A stretch of DNA of 64,000 nt from Roseospira visakhapatnamensis. Lineage in GTDB: Bacteria > Pseudomonadota > Alphaproteobacteria > Rhodospirillales > Rhodospirillaceae. The stretch spans positions 61,608 through 125,607 of the forward strand of contig NZ_JACIGK010000014.1 of assembly GCF_014197915.1 (NCBI RefSeq), read 5' to 3'. The position numbers and the translations under genes are program-made. This document shows positions 8,733 through 17,200 of this stretch, in pieces. Each line of letters begins with the position of its first letter. Position 1 is the first letter of the stretch. The notes below the pieces were generated by a model. The model saw only the letters and a program-made list of their open reading frames with translations. It searched no databases and was not told where the DNA came from.

Positions 8733-9649
8733 CAGTATCGTCCCGTGTAGCCGACGAAGGCGTCTTCAAGGGTCATGGCTCGCTCCTCCAGCGCCGAGGG
8801 ATCGACGGCCTGCCGTCGCAACGCGGCGTCCACCGTCGCCCGGTCGTGGAAGGCAAAGATCGACACGCCGCCGTCGGCCTCGCGCTCCACCGCATGCAGG
8901 GTCTCGCCGGCGTCGGGCAAGGCGTGGGGGACGGCCTCATGGGGCAGGTGATAGTGCCGGAAGGTGGCCATGAAGTCGGCCAGCGAGGTGTGCAGCACCC
9001 GGCCGCCGCGCCGCAGGAAGATCACGTCGTCTACCAGCCGCTCCATGTCCTGGACCACGTGGGAGGTGACCAGGACCGTCTTGCGGCCCGCGCGGGCATA
9101 GTGGATCAGGTAATCCAGGAACAGCCGCCGGTAGCCGGCGTCCAGGCCCATGGTGTAGTCGTCCAGGATCAGCAGGTCCGGGTCCTGCGCCATGACCACC
9201 CCCAGCACCACCTGGGAGCGCTGCCCCTCGGACATGTGGCGGATGCGGTGGGTGAGCGGCAGGCCGAGCCGGTCGATCAGGTCATGGAACACGTCGCGGC
9301 GCCACTTGGGGTACCAGGCGGAGAAGAAGCGCTCGACCTCGCGGATGCTCATGAAGTCGTAGGCGAGGTGTCCCTCGAACACCAGACCGATGCGCCGCTT
9401 GGTGGCCGCCGACAGCGCGTGCGAGGGCTCGCCCAGCACCCGGCAGGTGCCGGCCGAGGGCGCCAGGAAGCCCATCAGGATCTTGATCAGGGTGGTCTTG
9501 CCAACACCGTTCTTGCCCAGCAGGCCGAGAATGCGGCCCTCGTGCACCTGAAAGCCGAGGCCGTCGTGAATGGTCCGCGGGCCGTAGCGGTGGATCAGGC
9601 CATCGACCGTGATGGCCGCGCCGTGGGTCATGGGGGGTGTCCGGTTCAT
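8732..9649 (-). CDS. ABC transporter ATP-binding protein with variant motifs
   Basis: The 305-residue protein has a Walker A (GLLGKNGVGKTTL), a Q-loop region, a signature written as MSEGQRSQV instead of LSGGQ, and a Walker B LLILDDY in which the usual catalytic Glu is Asp. The switch histidine is in VTSHVVQDME. About 80 residues after the nucleotide-binding fold form a C-terminal extension of unknown role. Two starts are possible (9649 and 9631); neither has a good ribosome binding site, and the longer was kept. The permease gene follows with a one-base overlap. The small exported protein gene lies 35 bases upstream. Confidence 0.88.
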   Translation of the reverse strand: MNRTPPMTHGAAITVDGLIHRYGPRTIHDGLGFQVHEGRILGLLGKNGVGKTTLIKILMGFLAPSAGTCRVLGEPSHALSAATKRRIGLVFEGHLAYDFMSIREVERFFSAWYPKWRRDVFHDLIDRLGLPLTHRIRHMSEGQRSQVVLGVVMAQDPDLLILDDYTMGLDAGYRRLFLDYLIHYARAGRKTVLVTSHVVQDMERLVDDVIFLRRGGRVLHTSLADFMATFRHYHLPHEAVPHALPDAGETLHAVEREADGGVSIFAFHDRATVDAALRRQAVDPSALEERAMTLEDAFVGYTGRY

Positions 9650-9684
9650 GGGGAGAAGCAGGCGGGCGCAGGCCGCGCCCGGCG

Positions 9685-10038
9685 TCAGTAGATGTCCGCG
9701 TCGCGGATCTCGATCTGGTGACCGGCGCCGGCATCGAAGATCACCGAGAAGCCGTCCCGGGGCTTGTCGAAGATGAACTCGCTGTTCTCGTCCATGGAGC
9801 CGTCGACGAGCACGTGACCGGACCCGTCGCGCACCGCGATGCGCACGCCGGAGGCCGAGGAGCCGTCGGAGAAGCCGCCCTCGCACATCACCGTGCCGTC
9901 GCCGTTGTCGTAGCAGGCGCACAGTGGCGTATGGGCCTGGGCCACCCGGGGGGCGGCGCCGGCCAGCAGGGCCAGGCCGATGACCCCCGCGACGGTGGCG
10001 AGGGGTGCGGCGGGGCGGCGGAACAGGGACGTCGTCAT
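9685..10038 (-). CDS. Small exported protein of the ABC/metal cluster
   Basis: The 117-residue product has a signal peptide with cleavage expected after VAQA near residue 35. The mature part begins HTPLCACYDNGDGTVMCEGG, carrying three cysteines and a histidine. It ends in a beta-rich region (GVRIAVRDGSGHVLVDG, FSVIFDAGAGHQIEI) that resembles a small carboxypeptidase-regulatory-like or transthyretin-like fold. The Cys/His cluster at the mature N-terminus could bind a metal; that is inference. GAGG lies 6 bases before the ATG. It precedes the ABC ATPase gene on the same strand. Confidence 0.75.
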   Translation of the reverse strand: MTTSLFRRPAAPLATVAGVIGLALLAGAAPRVAQAHTPLCACYDNGDGTVMCEGGFSDGSSASGVRIAVRDGSGHVLVDGSMDENSEFIFDKPRDGFSVIFDAGAGHQIEIRDADIY

Positions 10039-10188
10039 GATAATCCTCGAATCAGGTGAGTGGGGGATCCGGTGGTGGTGTGGCTGTCGGGCACGCCCTT
10101 GCCCAATACCCCCACGCGGCCTACAGTAATGAAAATAGGTCTTAATCGCAACGTAAAGCCTGCCAAGAGGTCAAGACGGAACCGGACC

Positions 10189-10995
10189 TCAGGTCGGCGC
10201 GGGAAGATGACTCCAGCCGAAGGCCACCATGCCCAGGCCGATGACGCCGATCAGCGCGGCGGACAGATAGGGGGCGCCGGCAAGGAGGCGGTCGAACCGC
10301 CGGGTGCGCGCGGCCACGTAGCGGACCCCGTAGGCGGCGATCACGCCGGCCGCCACCAGGGTCACGGCGAGCCCGCCACTGAAGGCGCCCACCAGCCCCA
10401 CGCCCAGCCAGAACTGGTCCAGATGCAGGCACAGGATCAGCACGGTGATGGCCGCCGAACAGGGGATCAGGCCGCCGGTCAGGCCGAACAGCAGCGTCTG
10501 CGTCATGGTGGCCCGGCCGTTGCCGGCGCCGAAGCGATCCTCGATCGCCCGGGCGTGGGCGCGGGCGTGCGCGTCGGCCGGCTGCGGGCGCGCATGGTCA
10601 TGGCTATGGGTGTGGTCGTGGTCGTGGTCGTGGCCGTGGTCCGGCGCCGCGCGGGCCGCCCGGCGGGCCTGGATCGCCATCCACAGGGCGATGACGACGA
10701 TGATCGCGCCCGAGGCCATCATGAACCACGGCTCCAGGTCCTCGCCGATCATCTCCTCGCCCAGCCGAAGCGCCAGAAGGGCCAGGATCCAGACGATGAG
10801 GGTGTGCGAGACGGCCGCCGACAGGCCCAGGACCACCGCCTGCGTCACGGTGCCGCGCGCGGCGATGATGAAGGCCGCCATCATGGTCTTGGAATGCCCC
10901 GGTTCCAGGCCGTGCAGGGCGCCCAACGCGAGGGCCATGCCGACCAGCAGCACCGGCTGTCCGGTGCCCTGGGTGATGGCCGTGGCGAGATCCAT
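10189..10995 (-). CDS. Nickel/cobalt exporter, RcnA-like
   Basis: The protein has 268 residues and about six membrane segments. The first helix bears HGLEPGHSKTMM, the metal-pathway motif of the NiCoT/RcnA group. The central cytoplasmic loop (about residues 118-150) is packed with histidines (HGHDHDHDHTHSHDH), as in RcnA. The second half has GLTGGLIPCSAAITVLIL. This family extrudes Ni(II) and Co(II) from the cytoplasm. It lies 16 bases after the CsoR/RcnR-type repressor gene and is almost surely in the same transcript. The histidine loop is encoded by a small run of near-identical hexamers (10611-10640). Confidence 0.88.
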   Translation of the reverse strand: MDLATAITQGTGQPVLLVGMALALGALHGLEPGHSKTMMAAFIIAARGTVTQAVVLGLSAAVSHTLIVWILALLALRLGEEMIGEDLEPWFMMASGAIIVVIALWMAIQARRAARAAPDHGHDHDHDHTHSHDHARPQPADAHARAHARAIEDRFGAGNGRATMTQTLLFGLTGGLIPCSAAITVLILCLHLDQFWLGVGLVGAFSGGLAVTLVAAGVIAAYGVRYVAARTRRFDRLLAGAPYLSAALIGVIGLGMVAFGWSHLPAPT

Positions 10996-11011
10996 GACGG
11001 CCTCCTGTCCC

Positions 11012-11317
11012 TCACAAGTACCGCGAGATTTCCTTGAACTCGGCCAGCACGGTCTTGGCCTCGGGGCCGTTGGCCATCACGCCGTCCATGCAATGGTCGA
11101 TGTGGTCGCGGATGAACACCTGCTTCGCCTGGCGGACCGCCGCCTCCACCGCCGCCATCTGCTGGGCCACGTCCACGCAGGGGCGCCCCTCCTCGATCAT
11201 GCTGCTGATCTTGCGCAGGTGGCCTTCGGCGCGCTTCAGCCGCTTGACGATGTCGCCGTGCGTGGCGTGGACATGGCCCGCCTCGGCGGGCGTGGAGGGG
11301 GCGGGAGTGGCGGTCAT
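11012..11317 (-). CDS. Metal-sensing repressor of the CsoR/RcnR family, InrS-like ligand set
   Basis: The 101-residue all-helical protein belongs to the DUF156 family: HGDIVKRLKRAEGHLRKIS then IEEGRPCVDVAQQMAAVEAA. Counting from the chosen ATG, the candidate ligands are His15, Cys47, His72 and Cys76. The 32-, 25- and 4-residue spacings equal those known for the nickel sensor InrS (His21, Cys53, His78, Cys82); the first three also match RcnR. FrmR would lack the last ligand, and a pure Cu CsoR would lack the first. Nickel or cobalt sensing is therefore favoured, in line with the exporter gene next to it. The start at 11317 has GAGG 9 bases upstream. Confidence 0.88.
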   Translation of the reverse strand: MTATPAPSTPAEAGHVHATHGDIVKRLKRAEGHLRKISSMIEEGRPCVDVAQQMAAVEAAVRQAKQVFIRDHIDHCMDGVMANGPEAKTVLAEFKEISRYL

Positions 11318-11352
11318 GCGGGCGAACCTCACGCTAGGATCATGGGGGGATC

Positions 11353-11373
11353 CTATCCCCCTGGAGGGGATAG
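11353..11373 (-). promoter_or_regulatory. Operator of the metal repressor
   Basis: CTATCCCC and GGGGATAG form a perfect inverted repeat with a 5-base spacer, 36 bases upstream of the repressor start. GC-tracts flanked by TA are the hallmark of CsoR/RcnR-family operators. It should control the repressor-exporter transcript. The region 10039-10188 before the small exported protein gene has a lone half-like GGGGGTA (near 10106-10112, minus strand) but no full palindrome. Confidence 0.72.
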
Positions 11374-11412
11374 AGTCAAGCAAACGATGATGCGACGCGC
11401 TCGCGTGTGTCC

Positions 11413-11439
11413 GGGCCGCCGGAGCGTCGCCGGCGGCCC
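11413..11439 (-). terminator. Strong hairpin after the YidE-like transporter gene
   Basis: GGGCCGCCGG and CCGGCGGCCC pair perfectly over 10 bases with a 7-base loop. The hairpin begins 5 bases beyond the stop codon of the transporter gene and lies upstream of the metal operator. It has no T-run, so termination may need help; its place between two transcription units suggests that role. Confidence 0.5.
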
Positions 11440-11444
11440 GACCC

Positions 11445-13112
11445 TCACACCCAGAAGAGCAGCACCAGGATCTGCGGCGCCAGGATGCGCAACACCATCA
11501 CCAGCGGGTAGACGGTGGCGTAGGCCAGCGCCGGGGCCTCCGACGGGCGGATGGCGTTGGCGAAGGCCAGGGCCGGCGGATCGGTCATGCCGCCGGCCAG
11601 CAGGCCGCAGAGCGTCAGGTAGTTCATGCGCATCACCAGGCGGGCGAAAAAGCCGACGATCAGCAGCGGCACCAGGGTGATGATCGCGCCGTACAGCAGC
11701 CAGGACAGGCCGTCGCCCTCGGTGAGGATGGCGACGAAGCTCTCTCCGGCCTTCAGGCCGACGATGCCCAGGAACAGCACGATCCCGATCTCGCGCAGGA
11801 TGTGGTTGGCGCTGGGGGGCATGAACCAGACAAACGGGCCCAGGTGGCCCAGGCGGGCCAGCAGGATCGCCGCCAGCAGCGGTCCCCCGGCCAGGCCCAG
11901 TTTCACCGGCGCGGGCATGCCGGGCACCATCAGCGGGATCGACCCCAGCAGCACGCCGAGCGCGATGCCCAGGAAGATCGGCAGGATCTGGGCCTGAAGC
12001 AGCGCCTGTTCCCGGTCTCCCAGGACCCGCGCCACGCCGTCCAGGTTGGCGGGTTGGCCGATCACCGTGCAGATGTCGCCGAACTGCAGGCGCAACTTGG
12101 CGCTGGGCGTCAACTCGATGCCGGCGCGGGTCACCCGGCTGATGACGGCGTCATACCGCTGGAGCACGTCCAAATCGCCGATGGTCTTGCCCAGGATCGA
12201 CGAGCGGGTGACCACCAGGCGCCGCCACTTGACCTCCGAGGGCACGGCCTTCAGGTCGGTGTCCACGCGGTGGCCGAGGATGCGCACCATGTCGCGGAGC
12301 TTCCTGGGGCGGCCGACCAGCAACAGCACGTCGCCCATTTTCACCGGCGTCTCGGGTTGGGCGACCTGGACCACGCCGTCGCGCATCACCCGGCTGACGA
12401 CGATGCCCATGGCCTTCAGCCCCGGCAGGTCGCCCAGCGCCAGCCCCTCCATGTTCGGGTTGGCGATCTCCAGCGTCACGGTGTCCAGGTCCTTGCGCGC
12501 GGCGGCCCGCTCGGCCTCGAACGCCTCCTGCTCGCGGTCGACGCGGATGCGTAGCACGGCGCGCACCAGCAGCATGGTCAACAGGATGCCGGCGATGCCG
12601 AAGGGGTAGGCCACGGCGTAGCCCAGGCCGGGCGTGCCCAGGGCTTCCGGGCCGGCGCCCACGGTGGTCAGCATCTGCGTCGCCGCGCCCAGCGACGGCG
12701 TGTTGGTGGTGGCGCCCGACAGCAGCCCCAGCATCACCGGCACCGGCAGGTCCAGCGCCATGTGCAGCGCGGCGGCCACCAGCATCGACAGCGCCACCAT
12801 CGCCGCCGCCATGCCGTTGAGCGCCAGTCCGGAGCGCTTGAGCGCCGAGAAGAAGCCGGGACCCACCTGGATGCCGATGGTGTAGACGAACAGGATCAGT
12901 CCGAACTCGCGCAGGAAGTGGCCGACCTCGGGGTCCACTTGCAACCCGAGGTGCCCCCACAGGATGCCGGCGAACAGCACCCCGCCGATGCCCAGCGAGA
13001 CCGTGCCCAGCCTCGCCCTCCCGAAGAACAATCCGGTCACGGCCACCAGGCACAAGACCAGGATCCCTTGCGTGATGGGGTCCAGCCCGTCGAGAAGTGT
13101 CGAGACGTCCAT
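11445..13112 (-). CDS. Putative transporter of the AspT/YidE/YbjL family
   Basis: The protein has 555 residues, the usual size for this family. Two membrane blocks (about residues 12-185 and 375-555) flank a cytoplasmic region with two TrkA-C (RCK-C) regulatory domains, visible as VVQVAQPETPVKMGDVLLLVG and the later LRLQFGDICTVIG. Both membrane halves carry repeated family motifs, LFVYTIGIQVGPGF in the first and LFLGIVGLKAGESF in the second, plus GLLSGATTNTPSL and GLLAGGMTDPPAL. The family includes aspartate:alanine exchangers and proteins of unknown substrate. The substrate is not deducible here. It appears to be a single-gene unit. Confidence 0.88.
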   Translation of the reverse strand: MDVSTLLDGLDPITQGILVLCLVAVTGLFFGRARLGTVSLGIGGVLFAGILWGHLGLQVDPEVGHFLREFGLILFVYTIGIQVGPGFFSALKRSGLALNGMAAAMVALSMLVAAALHMALDLPVPVMLGLLSGATTNTPSLGAATQMLTTVGAGPEALGTPGLGYAVAYPFGIAGILLTMLLVRAVLRIRVDREQEAFEAERAAARKDLDTVTLEIANPNMEGLALGDLPGLKAMGIVVSRVMRDGVVQVAQPETPVKMGDVLLLVGRPRKLRDMVRILGHRVDTDLKAVPSEVKWRRLVVTRSSILGKTIGDLDVLQRYDAVISRVTRAGIELTPSAKLRLQFGDICTVIGQPANLDGVARVLGDREQALLQAQILPIFLGIALGVLLGSIPLMVPGMPAPVKLGLAGGPLLAAILLARLGHLGPFVWFMPPSANHILREIGIVLFLGIVGLKAGESFVAILTEGDGLSWLLYGAIITLVPLLIVGFFARLVMRMNYLTLCGLLAGGMTDPPALAFANAIRPSEAPALAYATVYPLVMVLRILAPQILVLLFWV

Positions 13113-13218
13113 GCGGTCCTCTGGAGGGGAGTAGGGGGGAGGGACGGGAGGCAGGGCGTCACGGGACCGGGGCGCGCCGCCGCGTCACGCCCCGTCACGG
13201 TCCGTGATCAGCGGTGTT

Positions 13219-14661
13219 TCAGGCGGTTCCCTTGGGGGCGATCCATTCGGTATGGAACGATCCCGGCCGGTCCAGGCGTTCGTAGGTATGGGCGCCGAAG
13301 AAGTCCCGCTGTGCCTGGATCATGTTGGCCCAGAGCTTGTCGCTGCGGGCCCCGTCGACATAGGCCAGCGCCGAGGACAGCGCCGGCACCGGCACCCCGT
13401 GGGTCACCGCCAGGGCCACGGCGCGGCGCCAGCCGTCCTGGGCCTCCGTCAGCAGGCCGACCACGGTGGGCGCGCGCAGCAGCGAGCCCGGGGCCTCCGT
13501 GCCCCGGTACGACCGGGCGATGTCGTCCAGCAGGCGGGCGCGGATCACGCAGCCGCTGCGCCAGATTTCGACGACCTTGGCCATGTCGGTGTCCCAGCCG
13601 TGTTCCTGAACGCCGGCCTGGATGACCGCCAGCCCCTGGGCGAAGGTGGCGATGACGGCGCCCAGCAGCGCCTGGCGCACGGCCTCCACCGAGGCCGCGC
13701 CCTCCCAGCGGGCGGTTCCGGCGGGCGCGGCCGGCGCGGGCAGGACGGCGGCGGTCGCCACCCGGTCGTTCCGCAGGGCCGCCAGGGCGCGCGCGAACAC
13801 CGCCTCGGTGATGGTCGGCGTGGGGATGCCCAGTGCCAGCGCGGCTTCCGAACTCCAGCGCCCGGTGCCCTTCTGGCCGGCGGTGTCCAGGATGGCCTCG
13901 ACCAGGGGGCCGGTCCCCAGGTCGTCGCGCCGGTCCAGGATGGCGGCGGTGATCTCGATCAGGTAGGAGGCGAGCGCGGTGTCGTTCCACTGGCGGAAGG
14001 TCTCGGCCATCGCCGCGTGGTCCATGCCGCCCAGGTCGCGCAGCAGCACGAACGCCTCGGCGATCGCCTGCATGATGCCGTACTCGATGCCGTTGTGGAT
14101 CATCTTGACGAAGTGCCCGGCGCCGTCGCCGCCCACCCGGGCGCAACAGGGCTGGCCGTCGAAGCGCGCGGCGATGGCCTCCAGCACGGGCCGGCAGGTT
14201 TCATAGGCGTCGGCCGCGCCGCCGGCCATCAGCGACGGGCCGTGGCGGGCGCCCTCCTCGCCACCGGAGATCCCGAGGCCGATGAAGCGCAGCCCCATGG
14301 CCTCCAGCGCGGCGGCGCGGCGCTGGGTGTCGAGGTAGTGGGAGTTCCCGCCGTCGATCAGCGTGTCGCCCGCCGCCAGCAGCGGGGTGAGGCTGGCGAT
14401 CACCGCGTCCACCGGCTCGCCGGCCTTGACCATGATGAGGATCGCGCGCGGCGCCGGCAGCGAGGCCACCAGATCGGCGGGGCCGTCCGTCACGGTGATG
14501 TCGAGCCCGGGTGTCTCGGCCAGGGCTTCGGTGAGACGCGTGCGCGCCTCCGGCCATGGATCGTGGGCGGCGACGCCGACCCCCTTGTCCGCCATGTTCA
14601 GGGCCAGGTTGCGGCCCATCACCCCCAGGCCGACGAGTCCCATGCGCGCGCGTCCGGTCAT
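13219..14661 (-). CDS. gnd: 6-phosphogluconate dehydrogenase, decarboxylating
   Basis: This 480-residue enzyme oxidises 6-phosphogluconate to ribulose 5-phosphate in the oxidative pentose phosphate pathway. The N-terminal Rossmann motif GLVGLGVMGRNLALNMAD is clear. It is followed by the substrate-binding GGEEGARHGPSLMAGG and the helical domain with HFVKMIHNGIEYGIMQ. The C-terminal swivel tail with GGFHTEW-like residues is present as GSFHTEWI. The length matches the long dimeric type. AGAGG precedes the ATG by 7-8 bases. It is divergent from the gluconokinase gene, whose product supplies its substrate, across 240 bases. Confidence 0.96.
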   Translation of the reverse strand: MTGRARMGLVGLGVMGRNLALNMADKGVGVAAHDPWPEARTRLTEALAETPGLDITVTDGPADLVASLPAPRAILIMVKAGEPVDAVIASLTPLLAAGDTLIDGGNSHYLDTQRRAAALEAMGLRFIGLGISGGEEGARHGPSLMAGGAADAYETCRPVLEAIAARFDGQPCCARVGGDGAGHFVKMIHNGIEYGIMQAIAEAFVLLRDLGGMDHAAMAETFRQWNDTALASYLIEITAAILDRRDDLGTGPLVEAILDTAGQKGTGRWSSEAALALGIPTPTITEAVFARALAALRNDRVATAAVLPAPAAPAGTARWEGAASVEAVRQALLGAVIATFAQGLAVIQAGVQEHGWDTDMAKVVEIWRSGCVIRARLLDDIARSYRGTEAPGSLLRAPTVVGLLTEAQDGWRRAVALAVTHGVPVPALSSALAYVDGARSDKLWANMIQAQRDFFGAHTYERLDRPGSFHTEWIAPKGTA

Positions 14662-14901
14662 CGCGTATCCTCTTTATCCTCGTGAGTATGCCCGTGGTGG
14701 TCGGCGGTTCGGCGGCGTTTCCGTGCCCGGCGCCCCCCGTCGCGGCCCCCGCCACGGCGGTCACCATACTCCATTCCCCGGGATTTGGGCGCGCGGTCTG
14801 CGCAGACCGGACCGGCGGCAGGGTGATCCCTTGCGGCCGGTCGCATCCCCGGATCATGATCGGTCCGGGCGATCAGCGCCCGAACCTTGGTAGGAGGAGG
14901 C

Positions 14902-15450
14902 ATGACGATGACGGCGGCATCCCGCGTTCGGTTTCAGCAGCGGCCCGTGGTGGTGGTGATGGGGGTTTCGGGGTCGGGAAAGTCCACCATCGGCGCGGCC
15001 CTGGCCCTGCGTCTGGGTCTGCCGTTCCTGGACGCCGACGACTACCACCCGCCGGCCAACGTCGACAAGATGTCGCGCGGCGTGCCGTTGACCGACACCG
15101 ACCGCTGGCCCTGGCTGACGGCGTTGGGGGGCGCCATGCGCGAGCAGGCCGACCAGGTGGGCGGCGTGATCGCCGCCTGTTCGGCGCTGAAGCGCGCCTA
15201 TCGCCAGCATCTGGCCGAGGCCGTCGGTCTGCCCCTGGTCTCCGTCCTGCTGGATGGCGACCGCGACCTGCTGCTGCGGCGCATGCAGGCGCGCCGGGAC
15301 CACTACATGCCGCCCAGCCTGCTCGACAGCCAGATCGCGGACCTGGAACACCCGGCCGAGGACGAACCGGTGCTCATCCTGTCCATCGACCAGGACGTGG
15401 ACGACCTCGTGGATACCGCGGCGCAGGCGCTGGCCCGACTCACCCCCTGA
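14902..15450 (+). CDS. gntK: Gluconokinase
   Basis: The 182-residue P-loop kinase phosphorylates gluconate to 6-phosphogluconate. Walker A is MGVSGSGKST near residue 21. The family motif FLDADDYHPPANVDKMSRG with the following PLTDTDRWPWL is intact, and CSALKRAYR and the DRHYMP-like lid (RRDHYMPPSLL) are present. The start at 14902 follows TAGGAGGAGG. Its product feeds the divergently encoded 6-phosphogluconate dehydrogenase. Any gluconate regulator gene must be elsewhere. A self-complementary GATCATGATC at 14852-14861 sits in the promoter region. Confidence 0.95.
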   Translation: MTMTAASRVRFQQRPVVVVMGVSGSGKSTIGAALALRLGLPFLDADDYHPPANVDKMSRGVPLTDTDRWPWLTALGGAMREQADQVGGVIAACSALKRAYRQHLAEAVGLPLVSVLLDGDRDLLLRRMQARRDHYMPPSLLDSQIADLEHPAEDEPVLILSIDQDVDDLVDTAAQALARLTP

Positions 15451-15519
15451 TGGCCGGCCCCCTGATGGCTGGGGCGGGACGGCGTCCGGCGGCTCCCCCC
15501 CTCTATGCCGAAGCGGACC

Positions 15520-16014
15520 TTATACCGAGGCGGGGCGGTGCGGCGTCACGTCCACGGCGTCGGCCGGACCTCGCGGGGCGGGGCCGTTCAGCGCGGGGGC
15601 GCCGACGTCGCGGACGTCGCGCATGGCCGGGGCTCCGCCGCCCCGGTACACGGTGATGCCGATGGCCAAGCCGTTGGGCGTGTTGGGATCGCCGATCATC
15701 ACGTGCACCGGTCCCTCGTCGAGCTCCAGCGACTCCTTCATCTCCCGGGCCACCCGCCCGGCGTCCCGGAAGGCCTGGGCCATCTGCGTGCTCACCGTCA
15801 TGGGGGCCGTGAACGGCATCAGGGCCAGGGACGCCATGGCCTGGTGCATCATGGCCTGGGCGGGGCGCGCCGTGGCGGGCGCGTCGGTGTCCCCGGTCGA
15901 CTCGCGGCCGGTTCGGGCGAAGGGAAAGAAGGCCGCGAAGGGACCGGCGAACGGGGCCATGAACGGCACCGGCGGTACGAAGGCGAAGGGGAAGAACGGA
16001 AAAACGGGGAACAT
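15520..16014 (-). CDS. Unknown protein with a Phe/Pro-rich N-terminus
   Basis: The predicted 164-residue product begins with about 32 residues made almost only of Phe, Pro, Ala and Val. It continues with a helical middle (MTVSTQMAQAFRDAGRVARE) and a short beta-like region with VHVMIGDPNTPNGLAIGI. The tail is rich in Ala and Pro. The family is not recognised. The Phe/Pro stretch is not a normal signal peptide because it lacks basic residues. GGAG lies about 10 bases before the ATG. It converges on gntK. The middle and C-terminal parts look like real coding sequence; the start is less sure. Confidence 0.6.
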   Translation of the reverse strand: MFPVFPFFPFAFVPPVPFMAPFAGPFAAFFPFARTGRESTGDTDAPATARPAQAMMHQAMASLALMPFTAPMTVSTQMAQAFRDAGRVAREMKESLELDEGPVHVMIGDPNTPNGLAIGITVYRGGGAPAMRDVRDVGAPALNGPAPRGPADAVDVTPHRPASV

Positions 16015-16426
16015 GGGGCCAGATCTCCGCGTGTCCGGTGCGGTCCACCCCGGCGACGCGGCCGGGGACCGGACGCTGGCCGGGTTGCGTGCATGCGCGA
16101 ACCGGGGCTGTCCTCACCGTGCGCCACCCGGACGGTTCTGTCCAGGAACAATTGCGCGGTGCCGGTCCGGGGGCCGTCGCCAGGCCCTGCCGCGCCGCGT
16201 CAATCCCATGACAGTCTGGGGAGATTCCCCCCACAAGGGGGTGACCCCGGTGGTCCCTTGCCGTTATGATGCGAAAACCGGACGCATATAAGATCCGTTT
16301 CGTCGGGGGACCCGTCATGGGTCCGACAGGGGACCTTCGTCGCTTGCGCCTTTTTTTGCCCCGGCCGCGCAGCATCGATCCGGCCCGTCCTGCTTCAGGG
16401 GGCCGGCACCGCCAGCAGGAGGGGAC
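16015..16426 (+). promoter_or_regulatory. Intergenic region with promoter and structured leader of the trehalose cluster
   Basis: TTATGA at 16264-16269 and TATAAG at 16287-16292, 17 bases apart, make a plausible sigma-70 promoter for the genes that follow. The leader after it holds two overlapping hairpins. The first is GGACCC-GTCAT-GGGTCC (16308-16324), and the second pairs GGTCC with GGACC (16320-16335). They share bases and cannot form together. A run of seven T follows at 16351-16357. Upstream at 16228-16241 is a C5/G5 hairpin. AGGAGGGG before 16427 is the ribosome binding site of the first gene. Confidence 0.45.
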
Positions 16427-17200
16427 ATGCCCATCGCCACTCGTGTGCCACCGTCGGCCTTGCCCTGGTCCGGGGAGGATCTGTCGGCCATCATCTGCGA
16501 TCTGGACGGCGTGATCACGGACACCGCCGCCGTCCACGCCACCGCCTGGAAGGACCTGTTCGACGAGTACCTGCGCACCCGCGCGGCGCGGGACGGCACG
16601 CCGTTCGTGCCCTTCACCGAGGCCGATTATCTGGACCACGTGGACGGCAAGCCCCGCTACGACGGGGTGCGGGATTTCCTGGCGGCGCGCGGCATCACCC
16701 TTCCCGAGGGCGATCCTGGCGACGACCCGGACGCCGAGACCGTCTGCGGCCTCGGCAATCGCAAGAACATGGCCTTCAACGACGTGATCGACCGCGATGG
16801 GGTGACCGTGTTCGAGGGCGCCGTTGCCCTGGTGCGTGGCCTGGCCGAGGCCGGATGGCGGACCGCCGTGGTGTCGTCGTCCAAGAACTGCGGGCCGGTG
16901 CTGGAGCGCGTCGGCCTCACCGACCTGTTCGAGGTGCGCGTGGACGGCCTGTACGCCGCCGCCGCCGGCCTGCCGGGCAAGCCCGCGCCCGATACGTACC
17001 TGGAGGCCGCCCGCCTGCTTAAGGTGGCGCCGGAGCGCGCGGTGATGGTCGAGGACGCCATCGTCGGCGTGCAGTCCGGCCGCGACGGTGGCTTCGGCGT
17101 GGTGGTGGGCATCGATCGCGGCGCCGGCGCCGACTCCCTGCGGGACAACGGTGCCCATATTGTCGTCAAGGACTTGGGAGACCTGCTTCGTGACAACTGA
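16427..17200 (+). CDS. Beta-phosphoglucomutase-family HAD protein
   Basis: The 257-residue protein has the HAD nucleophile motif CDLDGVITDT with Asp25 and Asp27. A helical cap follows that includes DHVDGKPRYDGVRDFL and GNRKN, then motif II VVSSSKN, motif III lysine in GKPAPDTYL, and the acidic motif VEDAIVGVQSG. This set fits beta-phosphoglucomutases, which turn beta-glucose 1-phosphate into glucose 6-phosphate. The partner GH65 phosphorylase encoded two genes on would release beta-glucose 1-phosphate, which supports this role over a plain phosphatase. Its end overlaps the otsB start by 11 bases. Confidence 0.88.
   Translation: MPIATRVPPSALPWSGEDLSAIICDLDGVITDTAAVHATAWKDLFDEYLRTRAARDGTPFVPFTEADYLDHVDGKPRYDGVRDFLAARGITLPEGDPGDDPDAETVCGLGNRKNMAFNDVIDRDGVTVFEGAVALVRGLAEAGWRTAVVSSSKNCGPVLERVGLTDLFEVRVDGLYAAAAGLPGKPAPDTYLEAARLLKVAPERAVMVEDAIVGVQSGRDGGFGVVVGIDRGAGADSLRDNGAHIVVKDLGDLLRDN

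Noticed and set aside
10611..10640. Tandem hexamers as a microsatellite or repeat array
   Set aside because: They encode the histidine/aspartate loop of the exporter and are explained by protein sequence.
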